This document shows positions 1 to 8,286 of a DNA stretch of 34,483 nt, piece by piece. The notes below the pieces were generated by a model. That model had not been told where the DNA came from, did not search any database, and saw only the letters and a list, made by a program, of their open reading frames with translations. The translations under genes and the position numbers were made by a program. The stretch comes from Candidatus Sumerlaeia bacterium (GTDB taxonomy: Bacteria; Sumerlaeota; Sumerlaeia; JADFCW01), in NCBI GenBank assembly GCA_026415575.1, contig JAOAGV010000042.1, forward strand, positions 1 to 34,483. Reading direction: 5' to 3'. Position 1 is the first letter of the stretch. Every line of letters starts with the position of its first letter.

Positions 1-1
1 C

Positions 2-313
2 ATCTCCGGCGTCGAGGAAGCGCGCCTGATCTACCTCGGCGTGGCCAACACCACGCCGAGCGAGGGCGGCCACCGGCTGGTGATCGACATCGGCGGCGGC
101 AGCACCGAACTGATCATCGGCGAAGGCCTCGCGGCCAAGCGGCTCGAGAGCCTCTACATGGGCTGCGTCAGCATGAGCGCGCAGTACTTCGCCGACGGCG
201 TGGTCACCGAGAAGCGCATGAAGCGCGCGCGCACCGCGGCGCAGCTCGAGATCGAGCCCGTCATGGCGCGATTCCGCCGCAGCGAATGGGACACGGCGTT
301 CGGCGCGTCGGGC
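2..313 (+). pseudogene. ppx: Exopolyphosphatase (Ppx/GppA) internal fragment, open at the window edge and broken at about 313
   Basis: Reading from base 2 gives an open frame with ISGVEEARLIYLGVA, then the ASKHA-fold phosphate-binding motif DIGGGSTELIIG at about bases 86-121. It continues with YMGCVSMSAQYF and ends in SEWDTAFGASG near 310. Ppx enzymes remove terminal phosphates from polyphosphate or pppGpp. The start lies outside the window. After about base 313 the frame runs to a stop at 439, but that stretch is the antisense of the sulfatase gene and does not resemble Ppx, so the gene is cut there. This segment is visibly richer in G+C than the rest, and the protein looks like Burkholderiales Ppx. 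I think it is a foreign piece joined by misassembly; a real rearrangement is less likely. The family call is firm, the exact break is not. Confidence 0.8.
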
Positions 314-1386
314 AGGCCGCATATTTCCACCAGCGAGGAAAAGAGGTCCATGGTGATTGTGGGTGTGTCCGAAACACTTCCGGGTTGCGTGACCCCCGGC
401 CAATGGATGATCAAGGGCACACGCACGCCGCCCTCGTAGGCTGATGCTTTGCCATAACGCAGCGGCTTGTTCGAGGTTGTCGGAATTCGCCCGCCGTTGT
501 CGGAGGTGAACAGGATAATCGTGCGGTCGGCCAGACCGAGCCGCTGGAGTGTTTCGCGGATGCAGCCCAGCGTGGCGTCCATACTTTCGACCATGGCGGC
601 ATAGGCAGGGTTGGTGTGCGTGAGACCGGGCTTGATCTTGGCCTTGTATTTTTCCACGAGGTCGGGCCGGCCCTGTATCGGCGTGTGGACTGCAAAGTGG
701 GGCAGGTAGAGAAAGAACGGGCGGTCCTTTGTCCGCTCGATAAACTTCACGGCTTCTTCGCCCAGCCGGTCCGTCAGATAGTCGCCGTCCTTGCCTTCGG
801 CGAGGGTTGGGATTTTCCATGGCGCAAGGTAGCTGGGTGGCGCTGCCTTGTCTGTGCCGGCGATGTTCAGATCAAAGCCCTGCTTCTCCGGATAATACTC
901 CTCCGTGCCGAGATGCCATTTGCCGATGCTCGCGGTCGTGTAGCCGGCGGCTTTGAACCGCTCGGCGAGGGTGACTTCTTCCAGCGGCAGATACTTGGTC
1001 CAGTCGGGCACAAGCAGCTTCGGATTGTCCGGCATCTGACCGGGAATCCAGTCGGTGATGTGAAGCCGGGCCGGATACTTGCCGGTCATGAGCGCGGCGC
1101 GTGTGGGCGAACAGACCGTGCAGGCGGAATAGTTTTGGGTGAACCGCATGCCGTCGCGCGCAAGGCGGTCGAGATGCGGCGTTTCGTGCAAATCGCTTCC
1201 GTAGCAGGCGAGGTCTGTCCATCCCAGATCGTCGGCAAGAATAAGGACGACATTGGGCCGGGCCGGACGGGCGGACGTTGCGGCGGAACCAGCCTGTCGA
1301 AAAACACCAGCGGCAGCCGCAGATGCCGCTGTCGCAGGCAATGTCCGTTGGAAAAATGCGCGACGCGTAAGCCGGTGTTTTCGCAT
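298..1386 (-). pseudogene. Tat-exported type I sulfatase, C-terminus missing at the chimeric junction
   Basis: Alkaline-phosphatase-superfamily sulfatase, which hydrolyses sulfate esters on glycans or other substrates outside the cytoplasm. With ATG at 1386 the N-terminus MRKHRLTRRAFFQR is a twin-arginine-like leader followed by an Ala-rich stretch. The mature part begins RPNVVLILADDLGW (metal-binding Asp 52/53). CSPTRA carries Cys92, the expected formylglycine residue (C-x-P-x-R). GKWHLG (about 155-160), HTPIQG and TSDNGG are further metal and active-site motifs. An upstream in-frame start at 1431 is possible, but 1386 fits a Tat leader better. The frame is coherent to about GLPDAP near base 300 and then reads antisense ppx sequence, so roughly the last 80-130 residues of the family are absent. 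Substrate cannot be told from sequence. Confidence 0.85.
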
Positions 1387-1541
1387 GGCGGGATGCCTCG
1401 ATAAATGCATGATAAGTTGGATGATGCCCAATTGGCCGCGCTAAATCGCAGAACCCTCGTGCAGGCGGACAGTTTCACTGACAACCCGTTATCGCCAAGC
1501 CAAACAGCACACCGCGGTTCAGGATGCCCGGCCGCGAGGTT

Positions 1542-2429
1542 TCACAGCAAAGCCGTGCTGAAATAGCGCTCAGCGCGGTCGGGCAAGACCGTGGCGATGT
1601 TGCCCTTGATGCGGCGGGCCATTTGGCGGGCGGCCCAGACATTAGCGCCCGACGAAATGCCGACCAGCAAGCCATAGTCGCGCCCCAGCTGGCGCGTGGT
1701 CTCGATGGCGTCTTCGTCGCTGACCTCGATGACATCATCCACCAGATTCACGTCCAGAATGGCCGGAATGAAGCCGTCGCCAATGCCTTGGATTTGATGC
1801 AGGCCCGGCTCGTGGCCCAAAAGCGCCGAAACGTTTTTCGGCTCGACCGCCACGATGCGAACCGTCGGCCGGCGCTCGCGCAGAAATGTCCCCACGCCCT
1901 GCAGCGTTCCGCCGCTGCCGACTCCGGCCACGAAGCAGTCCACCTCGCCCGTCATCTGGCGCCACAGTTCATGGGCTGTTTCGTCGTAGTGGCACTTGGG
2001 ATTGTCGGAGTTTTCAAATTGCTGGGGTACATAGATCCGCGGGTCGGCCGCCGCCAATTCACGCACGCGTCGGACCGCTCCGGCGATCCCTTCGGCGTCG
2101 GGCGTTAGGATCAACTCGGCGCCCAAAGCACGAATCAACTTCTTGCGCTCCACGCTCATGCCTTCGGGCATGACAATCCGGACGGTGTAGCCTTTCAGCC
2201 GCCCGACCAGCGCTACGCCAATGCCCGTGTTGCCCGACGTCGGCTCCATGATGATTGAATCCGGGCGCAGTTTGCCCCGCCGCTCGGCCCCTTCGATCAT
2301 GGCACGCGCGACGCGGTCCTTGATGCTTCCGCCGGGATTGAGAAACTCCGCCTTGGCGTAGATATTCTCCCCTTTCAAACGCAGCAAGGGCGTATTGCCG
2401 ATCAGATCGAGTATATTATCGGTAAGCAT
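1542..2429 (-). CDS. cysK: Cysteine synthase (O-acetylserine sulfhydrylase), CysK/CysM family
   Basis: PLP-dependent enzyme making L-cysteine from O-acetylserine and sulfide in the cytoplasm. At 295 residues it is close to the usual ~310. Lys37 in NPGGSIKDR is the Schiff-base lysine. TSGNTG (64-69) binds the substrate carboxylate, GSGGT binds the PLP phosphate, and GISSGAN lies near the C-terminus. The protein ends ERYFSTALL, as is typical for CysK. ATG at 2429 is preceded by an AAAGGA ribosome site. It is the only complete gene on its strand here. The next gene upstream is divergent, with a 651-base gap between, so it probably has its own promoter. CysK and CysM are hard to separate from sequence alone. 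Confidence 0.95.
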   Translation of the reverse strand: MLTDNILDLIGNTPLLRLKGENIYAKAEFLNPGGSIKDRVARAMIEGAERRGKLRPDSIIMEPTSGNTGIGVALVGRLKGYTVRIVMPEGMSVERKKLIRALGAELILTPDAEGIAGAVRRVRELAAADPRIYVPQQFENSDNPKCHYDETAHELWRQMTGEVDCFVAGVGSGGTLQGVGTFLRERRPTVRIVAVEPKNVSALLGHEPGLHQIQGIGDGFIPAILDVNLVDDVIEVSDEDAIETTRQLGRDYGLLVGISSGANVWAARQMARRIKGNIATVLPDRAERYFSTALL

Positions 2430-2627
2430 GGTCCTTTCCGGAAAGCAGAGGGTCGAAAACCATGGCCGCTATGCCGGACAGACGGCCTGCGCGAAATACA
2501 ACGAGCCACATTACTGCCCGCTTTCAGGCATACTGTCAAATGCGGATTTGCGAAGCGCGCAAGGGGGCGGATTCAAAGCAAAGCGCCAGCACGACTCGCG
2601 CGATCTAAAAATATTATGGTGAAAAAC

Positions 2628-2728
2628 GTGGAGCCCGCCGACTCCAAATGGGCCGGGTTCCGTCCCGACCGCATCGCATTCCCCCCATCGCAAAAGGGTT
2701 TCGGACGCCGTGGAAGGCGTCCCTCCAC
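2628..2728 (+). repeat. Degenerate copy of dispersed two-hairpin repeat
   Basis: Hairpin I is GGCCGGG (2651-2657) and CCCGACC (2664-2670) around loop TTCCGT; one stem pair is mismatched compared with copies near 30 kb. After about 30 bases comes hairpin II, GGACGCC (2703-2709) and GGCGTCC (2716-2722) around GTGGAA, a perfect 7-bp stem. CCCTCCA (2721-2727) is the right outer arm; the left outer arm has decayed (TGGAGCCC near 2630). The module order is the same as in the copies at 30.1 and 32.8 kb. Confidence 0.7.
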
Positions 2729-2874
2729 ACCGCATGGTCCATCATCTGCCGTCTCCACGGATTCTGCGGACGGTCTTATGAGCGCCGCCAGCTAACCCAA
2801 CAAGGCAAAATCTTGAAACTGACGCAGGCCCTTCGGATGTCGGTTAGAAAAAATGTTTTTTTGTTCGGTCTTGC

Positions 2875-2905
2875 TTGACACGGAAAAGCCGATTTCAGGA
2901 ATAAT
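2875..2905 (+). promoter_or_regulatory. Possible sigma70-type promoter for citrate synthase
   Basis: TTGACA at 2875-2880 is a perfect -35 box. AATAAT at 2900-2905 matches the -10 consensus at five of six bases, but the 19-base spacer is longer than ideal. It lies about 175 bases before the citrate synthase start, so a long leader would be implied. Confidence 0.4.
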
Positions 2906-3080
2906 CATGATGTTTTGGCCTGTGGGATTCCGTTTTATGTTGGTTCAAGGTAAAAATGCATGGCGGATCCATACGCATAGAAAAAGCATTCATTCCGGCT
3001 TTCACATCAAAAACGCCCATTTACCATGAGGAATAGGCCTTGGCGCCTGAAATATATGATCCTATCAGGAGGTGGTTACT

Positions 3081-4361
3081 ATGGCACCACTCAAAGAGAA
3101 ACTGGCAGCCCAAATCCAAGCCATGCGCGACGATGTGGCCGCGTTGGTCAAAGCCCATGGCGACAAGCCGGTTGCCCAAGTCACCGTGAGTCAAATCTAC
3201 GGCGGCCTGCGCGGTGTCAACGCCATGGTCTGCGACACATCCATGGTGGATCCCGACAAGGGCTTGATCATCCGCGACCATCCCATCAGTGAAATTGCCA
3301 ACCGCCTGCCTGAAGAGATCTGGTATTTGCTTCTGACCGGCGAGTTGCCTGACGCCGATGCGTTGCGCGAGGTTCAGGCGGAATGGGCCGCTCATGCGCA
3401 AATCCCCCATTATGTCATTGAAGTACTTCGCGCCATGCCGCGCGACTCTCATCCCATGGCGATGCTTTCGGTCGGTGTTCTCTCAATGGAATGCGAGTCG
3501 TTGTTCCGCAAGCACTACGAAGAGGGCATGAAGAAGACAGATTATTGGCTTTGGATGTATGAGGACTCGGTTCGGCTCCTCGCCCGTCTGCCGGGCGTCG
3601 CTGCCGCTGTCTATCGAACGCGCTTTGACAAGGGCGATTTGATTCCGCCCGACCCCAAGCTGGACTGGGCGGCCAATTATGCCCGTATGTTGGGCGTGCC
3701 TGACCCCACGGGTGAGTTTGCCAATCTGATGCGCCTCTATCTGACCCTGCATTGCGACCACGAGGGCGGCAACGTCAGCGCCTATACCTGCCACACCGTC
3801 AGTTCCGCCCTGTCGGACATGTATTATGCCGTCACGGCCGGCTGGAACGGCCTCGCCGGTCCGCTCCACGGTCTGGCCAATCAGGAGTGTTTGCATTTTG
3901 TGCTCGAAATCAAAAAGAAGTTCGGCGGTGTTCCCACCGATGAGCAATTGAAACAATTCACGTGGGATCACCTCAACAGCGGACAGGTCGTGCCGGGCTA
4001 CGGACATGCCGTGCTGCGCGCCACCGACCCGCGATTCACGTGCTTCCGCGAGTTTGGTCTGCGCGCCTGCCCCGACGACGAGGTCTTCCGCATTGTGGAC
4101 GCAATGTACCGCGTGGTGCCGGGCGTCCTGAAAGAACATGGGAAGGCAAAGAATCCGTGGCCCAACGTGGATGCCGGTTCGGGCGCTTTGCTCTATCACT
4201 TTGGCCTGACCGAGTTCAGCTACTACACGGTGTTGTTTGCCGTATCGCGGGCGATGGGCCTGACGGCGCAGAATATTCTGAACCGCGGACTCGGCCTTGC
4301 CATTTCGCGGCCGAACTCGCTGACCACCGCCGAGGTCAAGGCGTTGATTGCCAAAGGCTAA
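3081..4361 (+). CDS. gltA: Citrate synthase, mitochondrial-like type
   Basis: Condenses oxaloacetate and acetyl-CoA to citrate at the entry of the TCA cycle. The 426-residue protein carries the active-site set of the mitochondrial enzyme: His224 in LTLHCDHEGGNVSA, His263 in GPLHGLANQE, VVPGYGHAVLRATDPR (305-318) and Asp364 in PNVDAGSG. The HCDHEGGN and PNVDAGSG wording is that of the eukaryotic-type si-citrate synthase and not of the hexameric E. coli GltA or the short Gram-positive CitZ type. ATG at 3081 is chosen over an in-frame GTG at 3072 because AGGAGG (3067-3072) sits 8 bases before it. The gene stands alone, with a promoter-like site upstream and a terminator-like hairpin downstream. 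A methylcitrate synthase role cannot be excluded. Confidence 0.95.
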   Translation: MAPLKEKLAAQIQAMRDDVAALVKAHGDKPVAQVTVSQIYGGLRGVNAMVCDTSMVDPDKGLIIRDHPISEIANRLPEEIWYLLLTGELPDADALREVQAEWAAHAQIPHYVIEVLRAMPRDSHPMAMLSVGVLSMECESLFRKHYEEGMKKTDYWLWMYEDSVRLLARLPGVAAAVYRTRFDKGDLIPPDPKLDWAANYARMLGVPDPTGEFANLMRLYLTLHCDHEGGNVSAYTCHTVSSALSDMYYAVTAGWNGLAGPLHGLANQECLHFVLEIKKKFGGVPTDEQLKQFTWDHLNSGQVVPGYGHAVLRATDPRFTCFREFGLRACPDDEVFRIVDAMYRVVPGVLKEHGKAKNPWPNVDAGSGALLYHFGLTEFSYYTVLFAVSRAMGLTAQNILNRGLGLAISRPNSLTTAEVKALIAKG

Positions 4362-4439
4362 TCGGCCGACTTCGCGGTCGGAAGCGGCATGGAAAACTGC
4401 CGGCGGCGGTTGGCTGTCGGCACTGAGATTTGTTTGCAG

Positions 4440-4498
4440 CGCCGATTGCGACAGCAACCCGAAGGAGAATCGGGTGCGCGCAATGGGCGCTTTCTTTT
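4440..4498 (+). terminator. Terminator-like nested hairpin downstream of citrate synthase
   Basis: An outer imperfect stem pairs CGCCGATTGCG (4440-4450) with the CGCAATGGGCG ending at 4489 (one mismatch). It encloses a perfect inner stem, ACCCGA (4457-4462) with TCGGGT (4470-4475). TTTCTTTTAT follows at once. It lies ~80 bases after the citrate synthase stop. The T-run is interrupted, so strength is uncertain. Confidence 0.5.
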
Positions 4499-4602
4499 AT
4501 CCGTTGAAGTGTCGCAGGCCCAAGTCCCAAACTCCTGCACAGGCAAGTGTTTGCGGAATCCTGAAGGGGACAACTTCACGAACCGTGAGGAGGCGACTTC
4601 GA

Positions 4603-6483
4603 GTGGGTAAGCGGTTCTGGCCGTCGGCTTTGCTCGCATGTCTGATCCTCCTTTGGATGCGTCCGATTTCGTGGCCGCCGAATGCCTATTGGCAAGTCCA
4701 CACGCAGCTGGCGGAGTTGCACCGCGCGCTCGGCGTCGCTGAAGCATGGCGGTGCGGCTTGTGGGATGCCCGCTGGATTCCCGGATTCGACTGGGGCTAC
4801 GGCTATCCGATTTTTTCCTTTTATTCGCCGTTGTTCCATTGGCTGTCGGCGGCATGGCTGCTGCTTGTCGGAACCCCGGCAGCGGCCGTTCGCCTGAATC
4901 TTCTCGCGTGGTTGGTCTTGGGAGCGGCCGGTGTGTATTGTGCCGGCGAGCGGTTGTGGTGCGGGGCAGGGGGAAGTGGCACGACGGCACTGCGGCCGGG
5001 CCTGTTGTGCGCAATCGGCTGGCTGATGTCGCCTTATTTGATGTGTGATGTGTGGGTGCGTGGGGCGCTGTCGGAATATGCCGCCGCGCAGATTCTTCCG
5101 TGGATCGTTTGGGCGGCGTTGGGGATATTAGGACGCGAGGAACACTGGAACCGCCGTGACACCGCCGAGATTTTGCTGGTGGCGGCCGCCGTGGCGGCAG
5201 GAATCCTTTCACATAACTTCCTTGGGATGTGCGGCGTGGGACTGGCTCTCTGCATGATCCCTTTCGTGTTTGTCATTCGCCGCTTCGGCAGGCGGCGTAT
5301 AGGGTCAAAACACATTGTCCTTCGCACAGCTTTTTGGATTCTCGGCATCGGATGGGGTTTGGCGGCCACGGTGTTCTTTTGGCTGCCGGCCTTGCGCGAG
5401 GCCCGATTCACGCGGCTGTCGGCCATGACCGGCGGCATTCATGGCCTGTCATATCGCTATACCGACCACTTTTTATATCCCGCCAATTTTCTGCGATTGA
5501 CGTATTGGGATTTTGACAACAGTCTGCCCGGCCCAAACGACACCATGCCGCTTCATCTGGGATTGGTCAGTGCTCTGGCCGTTGTCTTGGTAATGGCCGC
5601 GGGCGCGATCCTGCTGCTCCGAAAAGAAAAGCGGGATGCATCCAAAACAGCCACCCTCGCGGCTCTCGTGGCGGCCATTGCTCTCGGCGCGTGGTTGACC
5701 ACCGCTTCCAGCCGCATTCTATGGGACCGGATTGCGCTGCTGCAATTCGCGCAATACCCTTGGCGGCTTTTGCCGCTGCCCAGTCTGGGAATTGCGCTCG
5801 TGCTTCCTGCGGCGCTGGTCATTGCCGCGCCGGAACGCACCCGGGCGGGATTGCTCGCCATGCTTGGGTTGCTTCTGATTTGTTTCGCAGCCAGCCAAGT
5901 TCTCTATGGCCGCATCAAAGGCATAGTCCCCTACAGCGATGCGTTCACAACAAAGGACTGGGAGACCCTGCAGATTCTCACAGCCGACTTGGATGAATAT
6001 GGCCCGATCTGGCGCGACCGGTTTCGGCCGCCAAAATGGCCGCGCGGCGTGCTGCTCGAAAGCGACAAAGTCAAGGTGCTGCAATTTGAAAGCCGGCGTG
6101 TTTCGATTCGCGCGGAAGTCGAGAATCGCTCCGGTCGCCCGGAACCTTTGGTGCTGACCACGAACTATTTTCCCGGCTGGCAGGCGCGAACTGAACCGGA
6201 CAAGCGGCCGCTAACCGTTGCGCCGGGTCCGGCGACCGGGTTTATTCTAATCGAGGGCGTTCCGCCCGGACGCACAACTTTTCGAATTTGGTTTGGCAAT
6301 ACCCCCTTGCGCGTGCGGTGCAAGGCTGTTTCGGCGGCTGCGTGGGTGGTCTGGCTTTTAATCTGGAGTGGGCTGGCGCTGCGAAGAAAATCCGACACGT
6401 CTGACCAGTCCAACGCGTCCGACCCGTCCGACCAATCCGACGGGGCTACTTTTTCCCGGAGGACGATTTGCCGGCGCTTTTAG
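4603..6483 (+). CDS. Large polytopic membrane protein, PTPS-related/YfhO-like (GT-C-like) family
   Basis: A 626-residue integral membrane protein with about 11-13 hydrophobic segments. The N-terminal loop (HTQLAELHRAL, WDARWIPGFDWGYGYPIFSFYSPLFHWL, written here in parts) matches the '6-pyruvoyl-tetrahydropterin synthase-related' membrane domain. This family is related to YfhO and other GT-C-like proteins thought to act on lipid-linked sugars. The name is historical; no PTPS activity is implied. A soluble C-terminal part carries LTTNYFPGWQA, typical of YfhO-like proteins, before a last membrane segment. GTG at 4603 is chosen because GAGGAGG (4587-4593) lies 9 bases upstream and the protein then begins just before its first membrane segment; the frame is open further upstream to 4348. 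The last ~30 residues are a low-complexity SDxS run, and the stop lies 38 bases inside the convergent TPR gene. Function in the organism is unknown. Confidence 0.8.
   Translation: MGKRFWPSALLACLILLWMRPISWPPNAYWQVHTQLAELHRALGVAEAWRCGLWDARWIPGFDWGYGYPIFSFYSPLFHWLSAAWLLLVGTPAAAVRLNLLAWLVLGAAGVYCAGERLWCGAGGSGTTALRPGLLCAIGWLMSPYLMCDVWVRGALSEYAAAQILPWIVWAALGILGREEHWNRRDTAEILLVAAAVAAGILSHNFLGMCGVGLALCMIPFVFVIRRFGRRRIGSKHIVLRTAFWILGIGWGLAATVFFWLPALREARFTRLSAMTGGIHGLSYRYTDHFLYPANFLRLTYWDFDNSLPGPNDTMPLHLGLVSALAVVLVMAAGAILLLRKEKRDASKTATLAALVAAIALGAWLTTASSRILWDRIALLQFAQYPWRLLPLPSLGIALVLPAALVIAAPERTRAGLLAMLGLLLICFAASQVLYGRIKGIVPYSDAFTTKDWETLQILTADLDEYGPIWRDRFRPPKWPRGVLLESDKVKVLQFESRRVSIRAEVENRSGRPEPLVLTTNYFPGWQARTEPDKRPLTVAPGPATGFILIEGVPPGRTTFRIWFGNTPLRVRCKAVSAAAWVVWLLIWSGLALRRKSDTSDQSNASDPSDQSDGATFSRRTICRRF
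6390..6446 (+). repeat. Low-complexity tccgac-type tandem repeat encoding the Ser/Asp-rich tail
   Basis: Degenerate repetition of a 9-base unit of the form tccgaccag/acgcgtccgac gives the peptide SDTSDQSNASDPSDQSD at the end of the membrane protein. It sits exactly where the protein should already have ended and just before the convergent TPR gene. It may be an intergenic repeat read through by the frame. Confidence 0.55.
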
Positions 6484-7513
6484 GCGGGTTTTTCATGCGC
6501 CGAAGCGCAGTGCGCAACGGACCGTCGTCGGGGAACAGAACAATGCCGCGCGCGGCCAAGTCCATCGCTTTGTCGGTTTGACCAAGGTTTTTATAAGCCT
6601 CAACCGCGTCGCGAAAACTAAACGACAGCCAGTCGCGCTGGACGGCATCGAGTTTGGCGAAGTCGGCTTCGCCCCGCTTGATGGCCGGTTCCAGCACTTC
6701 GATTGCTTTGGCGTAGTCTTTCTTTTCCATCAGATACAAATGACCCAGCATATAGATCAGGCCCTGCTTGGCAAACGGCTGGTTTTCCTGCGGGGGATTG
6801 AGCGCGCGCGCCCGTTCGAGCAGCTCGATGGCCTGCTCGACTGCCTGCGGGTTGCGCCCGCCTTTGCGTGTGCGCTGAAGCCAAAACGCCATGGCCACCC
6901 ACGACATTTCGTGTTCCGGATTGATCCACGTGGCCAGCCGCAGCCACGGGAGCGCTTCTTCGGGCTTGGAATGCGCCGCGTGGGTTAGGCTGAAGGGTTT
7001 GACCTCGCGCTCCACATGGCCAATGATGCCGCGAAAATCCGCCTCCTTCGGGGGGATCATTGTGGCATGTTCGTGTTCGTGATCATGGCCCTCGTGGTCA
7101 TGATCGGGCTCTTGGCGGGCAGATTTTGACGGAACAGGCTTCTTTGGGGCCGTTTTGGCAGGTTTCCCCGCAGGAGCGGGCGACGCCGTGCCGCCCTCGA
7201 GGGCCGCGTCGGTTTGCTGTCGTTCCTCACGGATGTCGGCATCGAGCGTATCCTCACAGGGCGTTCGGTAAATAATTCCGCTGTGCTGATATTCGGTGGA
7301 CTTGGCATAGCAGATGTCGGCCAGCGACATCTGCAGCCCGCGAAAGGCCTGCACGATGGCACTCGACCGGTCTCGCTCAAATTTAGGCGTCCGCGTCAGG
7401 CGGATGTTTCTGGCCATTGGTTCGACCACAAGGGGTCCCACGCCCGCCAGTGCCAGCAGTCCGACCGCCACAATGACCCATCGCCGCCGTATGATGTCCA
7501 ACTGGCTTTTCAT
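6446..7513 (-). CDS. Membrane-anchored TPR protein with a His-rich metal-binding-like linker
   Basis: 355 residues. Positions 11-30 form one membrane anchor after a basic RRR, so the rest is probably outside the cytoplasmic membrane. A Pro/Lys/Ala-rich linker (about 105-135) leads to a run of alternating His and acidic residues at 137-149 (six His), a likely Zn or Cu/Ni binder. The C-terminal half (about 155-345) contains TPR-like helical repeats (EEALPWLRLATWINPEHEMSW, AIEVLEPAIKRGEADF, AYKNLGQTDKAMDLAARG). The start ATG at 7513 shares its A with the stop TGA of the upstream permease gene, so translation is probably coupled. A far longer open frame on this strand (to 8380) is only the permease read out of frame. 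I infer it is an accessory subunit of the transporter encoded with it. Confidence 0.8.
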   Translation of the reverse strand: MKSQLDIIRRRWVIVAVGLLALAGVGPLVVEPMARNIRLTRTPKFERDRSSAIVQAFRGLQMSLADICYAKSTEYQHSGIIYRTPCEDTLDADIREERQQTDAALEGGTASPAPAGKPAKTAPKKPVPSKSARQEPDHDHEGHDHEHEHATMIPPKEADFRGIIGHVEREVKPFSLTHAAHSKPEEALPWLRLATWINPEHEMSWVAMAFWLQRTRKGGRNPQAVEQAIELLERARALNPPQENQPFAKQGLIYMLGHLYLMEKKDYAKAIEVLEPAIKRGEADFAKLDAVQRDWLSFSFRDAVEAYKNLGQTDKAMDLAARGIVLFPDDGPLRTALRRMKNPPKSAGKSSSGKK

Positions 7514-8283
7514 CAAATCCACCGCTTCTCGAACAGATTGCAGGCGGCCAGAAGTGCAACGGCCGTGTAACCGGCCGCATAGACCATCAGCCCCGCCACA
7601 AGCGCCCAATCCACCGGCGCCGCTTGGCTGAGCGTCAGCCGCCCGACATTCAGCACGTCCAGATGAGGGAAAACATACAACACACGGCCGATTGCCCGCG
7701 CCACAAACCCGCCGCTCTGCGACAATCCATACTGGATAATATTGAAAAACAAACCCCAGAGAAAATAGTAGCCCAGCGTCAACGTGATGTTCAGTGTTTC
7801 CGGTACCATTAGCGAGAGAAGAATCGCAATGGCCGTCAGGGCCGCCAAGCCGCCCGTCTTGAGAACAACGGTTTGAACAAACAACCACTCGCTGAACGGC
7901 TGCGGCGGCGTGATAAGCAGTCGAACCAGCAGCAGAAAAACCACCAAGGTCGCGACGCCAACCAGCCAGCACGCCAGAAACTTTCCCGCCAGAAACTGTG
8001 CGCGCGTCAACGGACGGGCCAGCAACGGCAGAATGGTCCCCTGCGCAATCTCTTTGGGCACCTGCCGCGCCGCCAGCACCACCGAGAGAATTGCCGCCGA
8101 GGCGAAGCTGAAAGTCAGGCCGATGCTGAACAGCACACGCTGCACGTCCGCATCGCCCGGATAGCCCTCCAAGAGCGCGGTGGCTACGAGGGCATAAACG
8201 CCGAGCAGGATGAGCAGAACATAGACATCTTTCCTGCGGAAGGCTTCGAGAAATGTGGTTTGTGCGACCAGCCAGACCGGCAT
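7513..8283 (-). CDS. ABC-2 type transporter permease (second of pair)
   Basis: 256 residues with about six predicted membrane helices (for example around VYVLLILLGVYALVATALL, FASAAILSVVLAARQV and LACWLVGVATLVVFLLLVRLL). The motif IAQGTILPLLARPLTRAQFLAGKFLACW is the cytoplasmic loop typical of ABC-2/NosY-like permeases. It is the same length as the gene upstream and similar in layout, so the two look like paralogues forming a heterodimer. The start lies 3 bases after the stop of the first permease. Substrate unknown. No ATPase gene is adjacent, which is odd for this class. Confidence 0.85.
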   Translation of the reverse strand: MPVWLVAQTTFLEAFRRKDVYVLLILLGVYALVATALLEGYPGDADVQRVLFSIGLTFSFASAAILSVVLAARQVPKEIAQGTILPLLARPLTRAQFLAGKFLACWLVGVATLVVFLLLVRLLITPPQPFSEWLFVQTVVLKTGGLAALTAIAILLSLMVPETLNITLTLGYYFLWGLFFNIIQYGLSQSGGFVARAIGRVLYVFPHLDVLNVGRLTLSQAAPVDWALVAGLMVYAAGYTAVALLAACNLFEKRWI

Positions 8284-8286
8284 GCT

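Larger units (their letters stand above)
2430..3080. other. Long intergenic gap between divergent cysK and citrate synthase
   Basis: No convincing coding region. Short open frames on both strands have no recognisable product. The stretch 2628-2735 is a degenerate copy of the dispersed hairpin repeat described separately. 2871-2905 contains a sigma70-like promoter pointing to citrate synthase, and 3067-3072 is a strong AGGAGG ribosome site. The remainder is featureless to my reading. Confidence 0.6.

Noticed and set aside
314-439. C-terminal part of the open frame continuing from ppx
   Set aside because: It is the antisense of the sulfatase gene and bears no resemblance to Ppx.
3483-4457. 324-residue frame antisense to citrate synthase
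   Set aside because: It is a shadow of a well-supported gene and has no family features.
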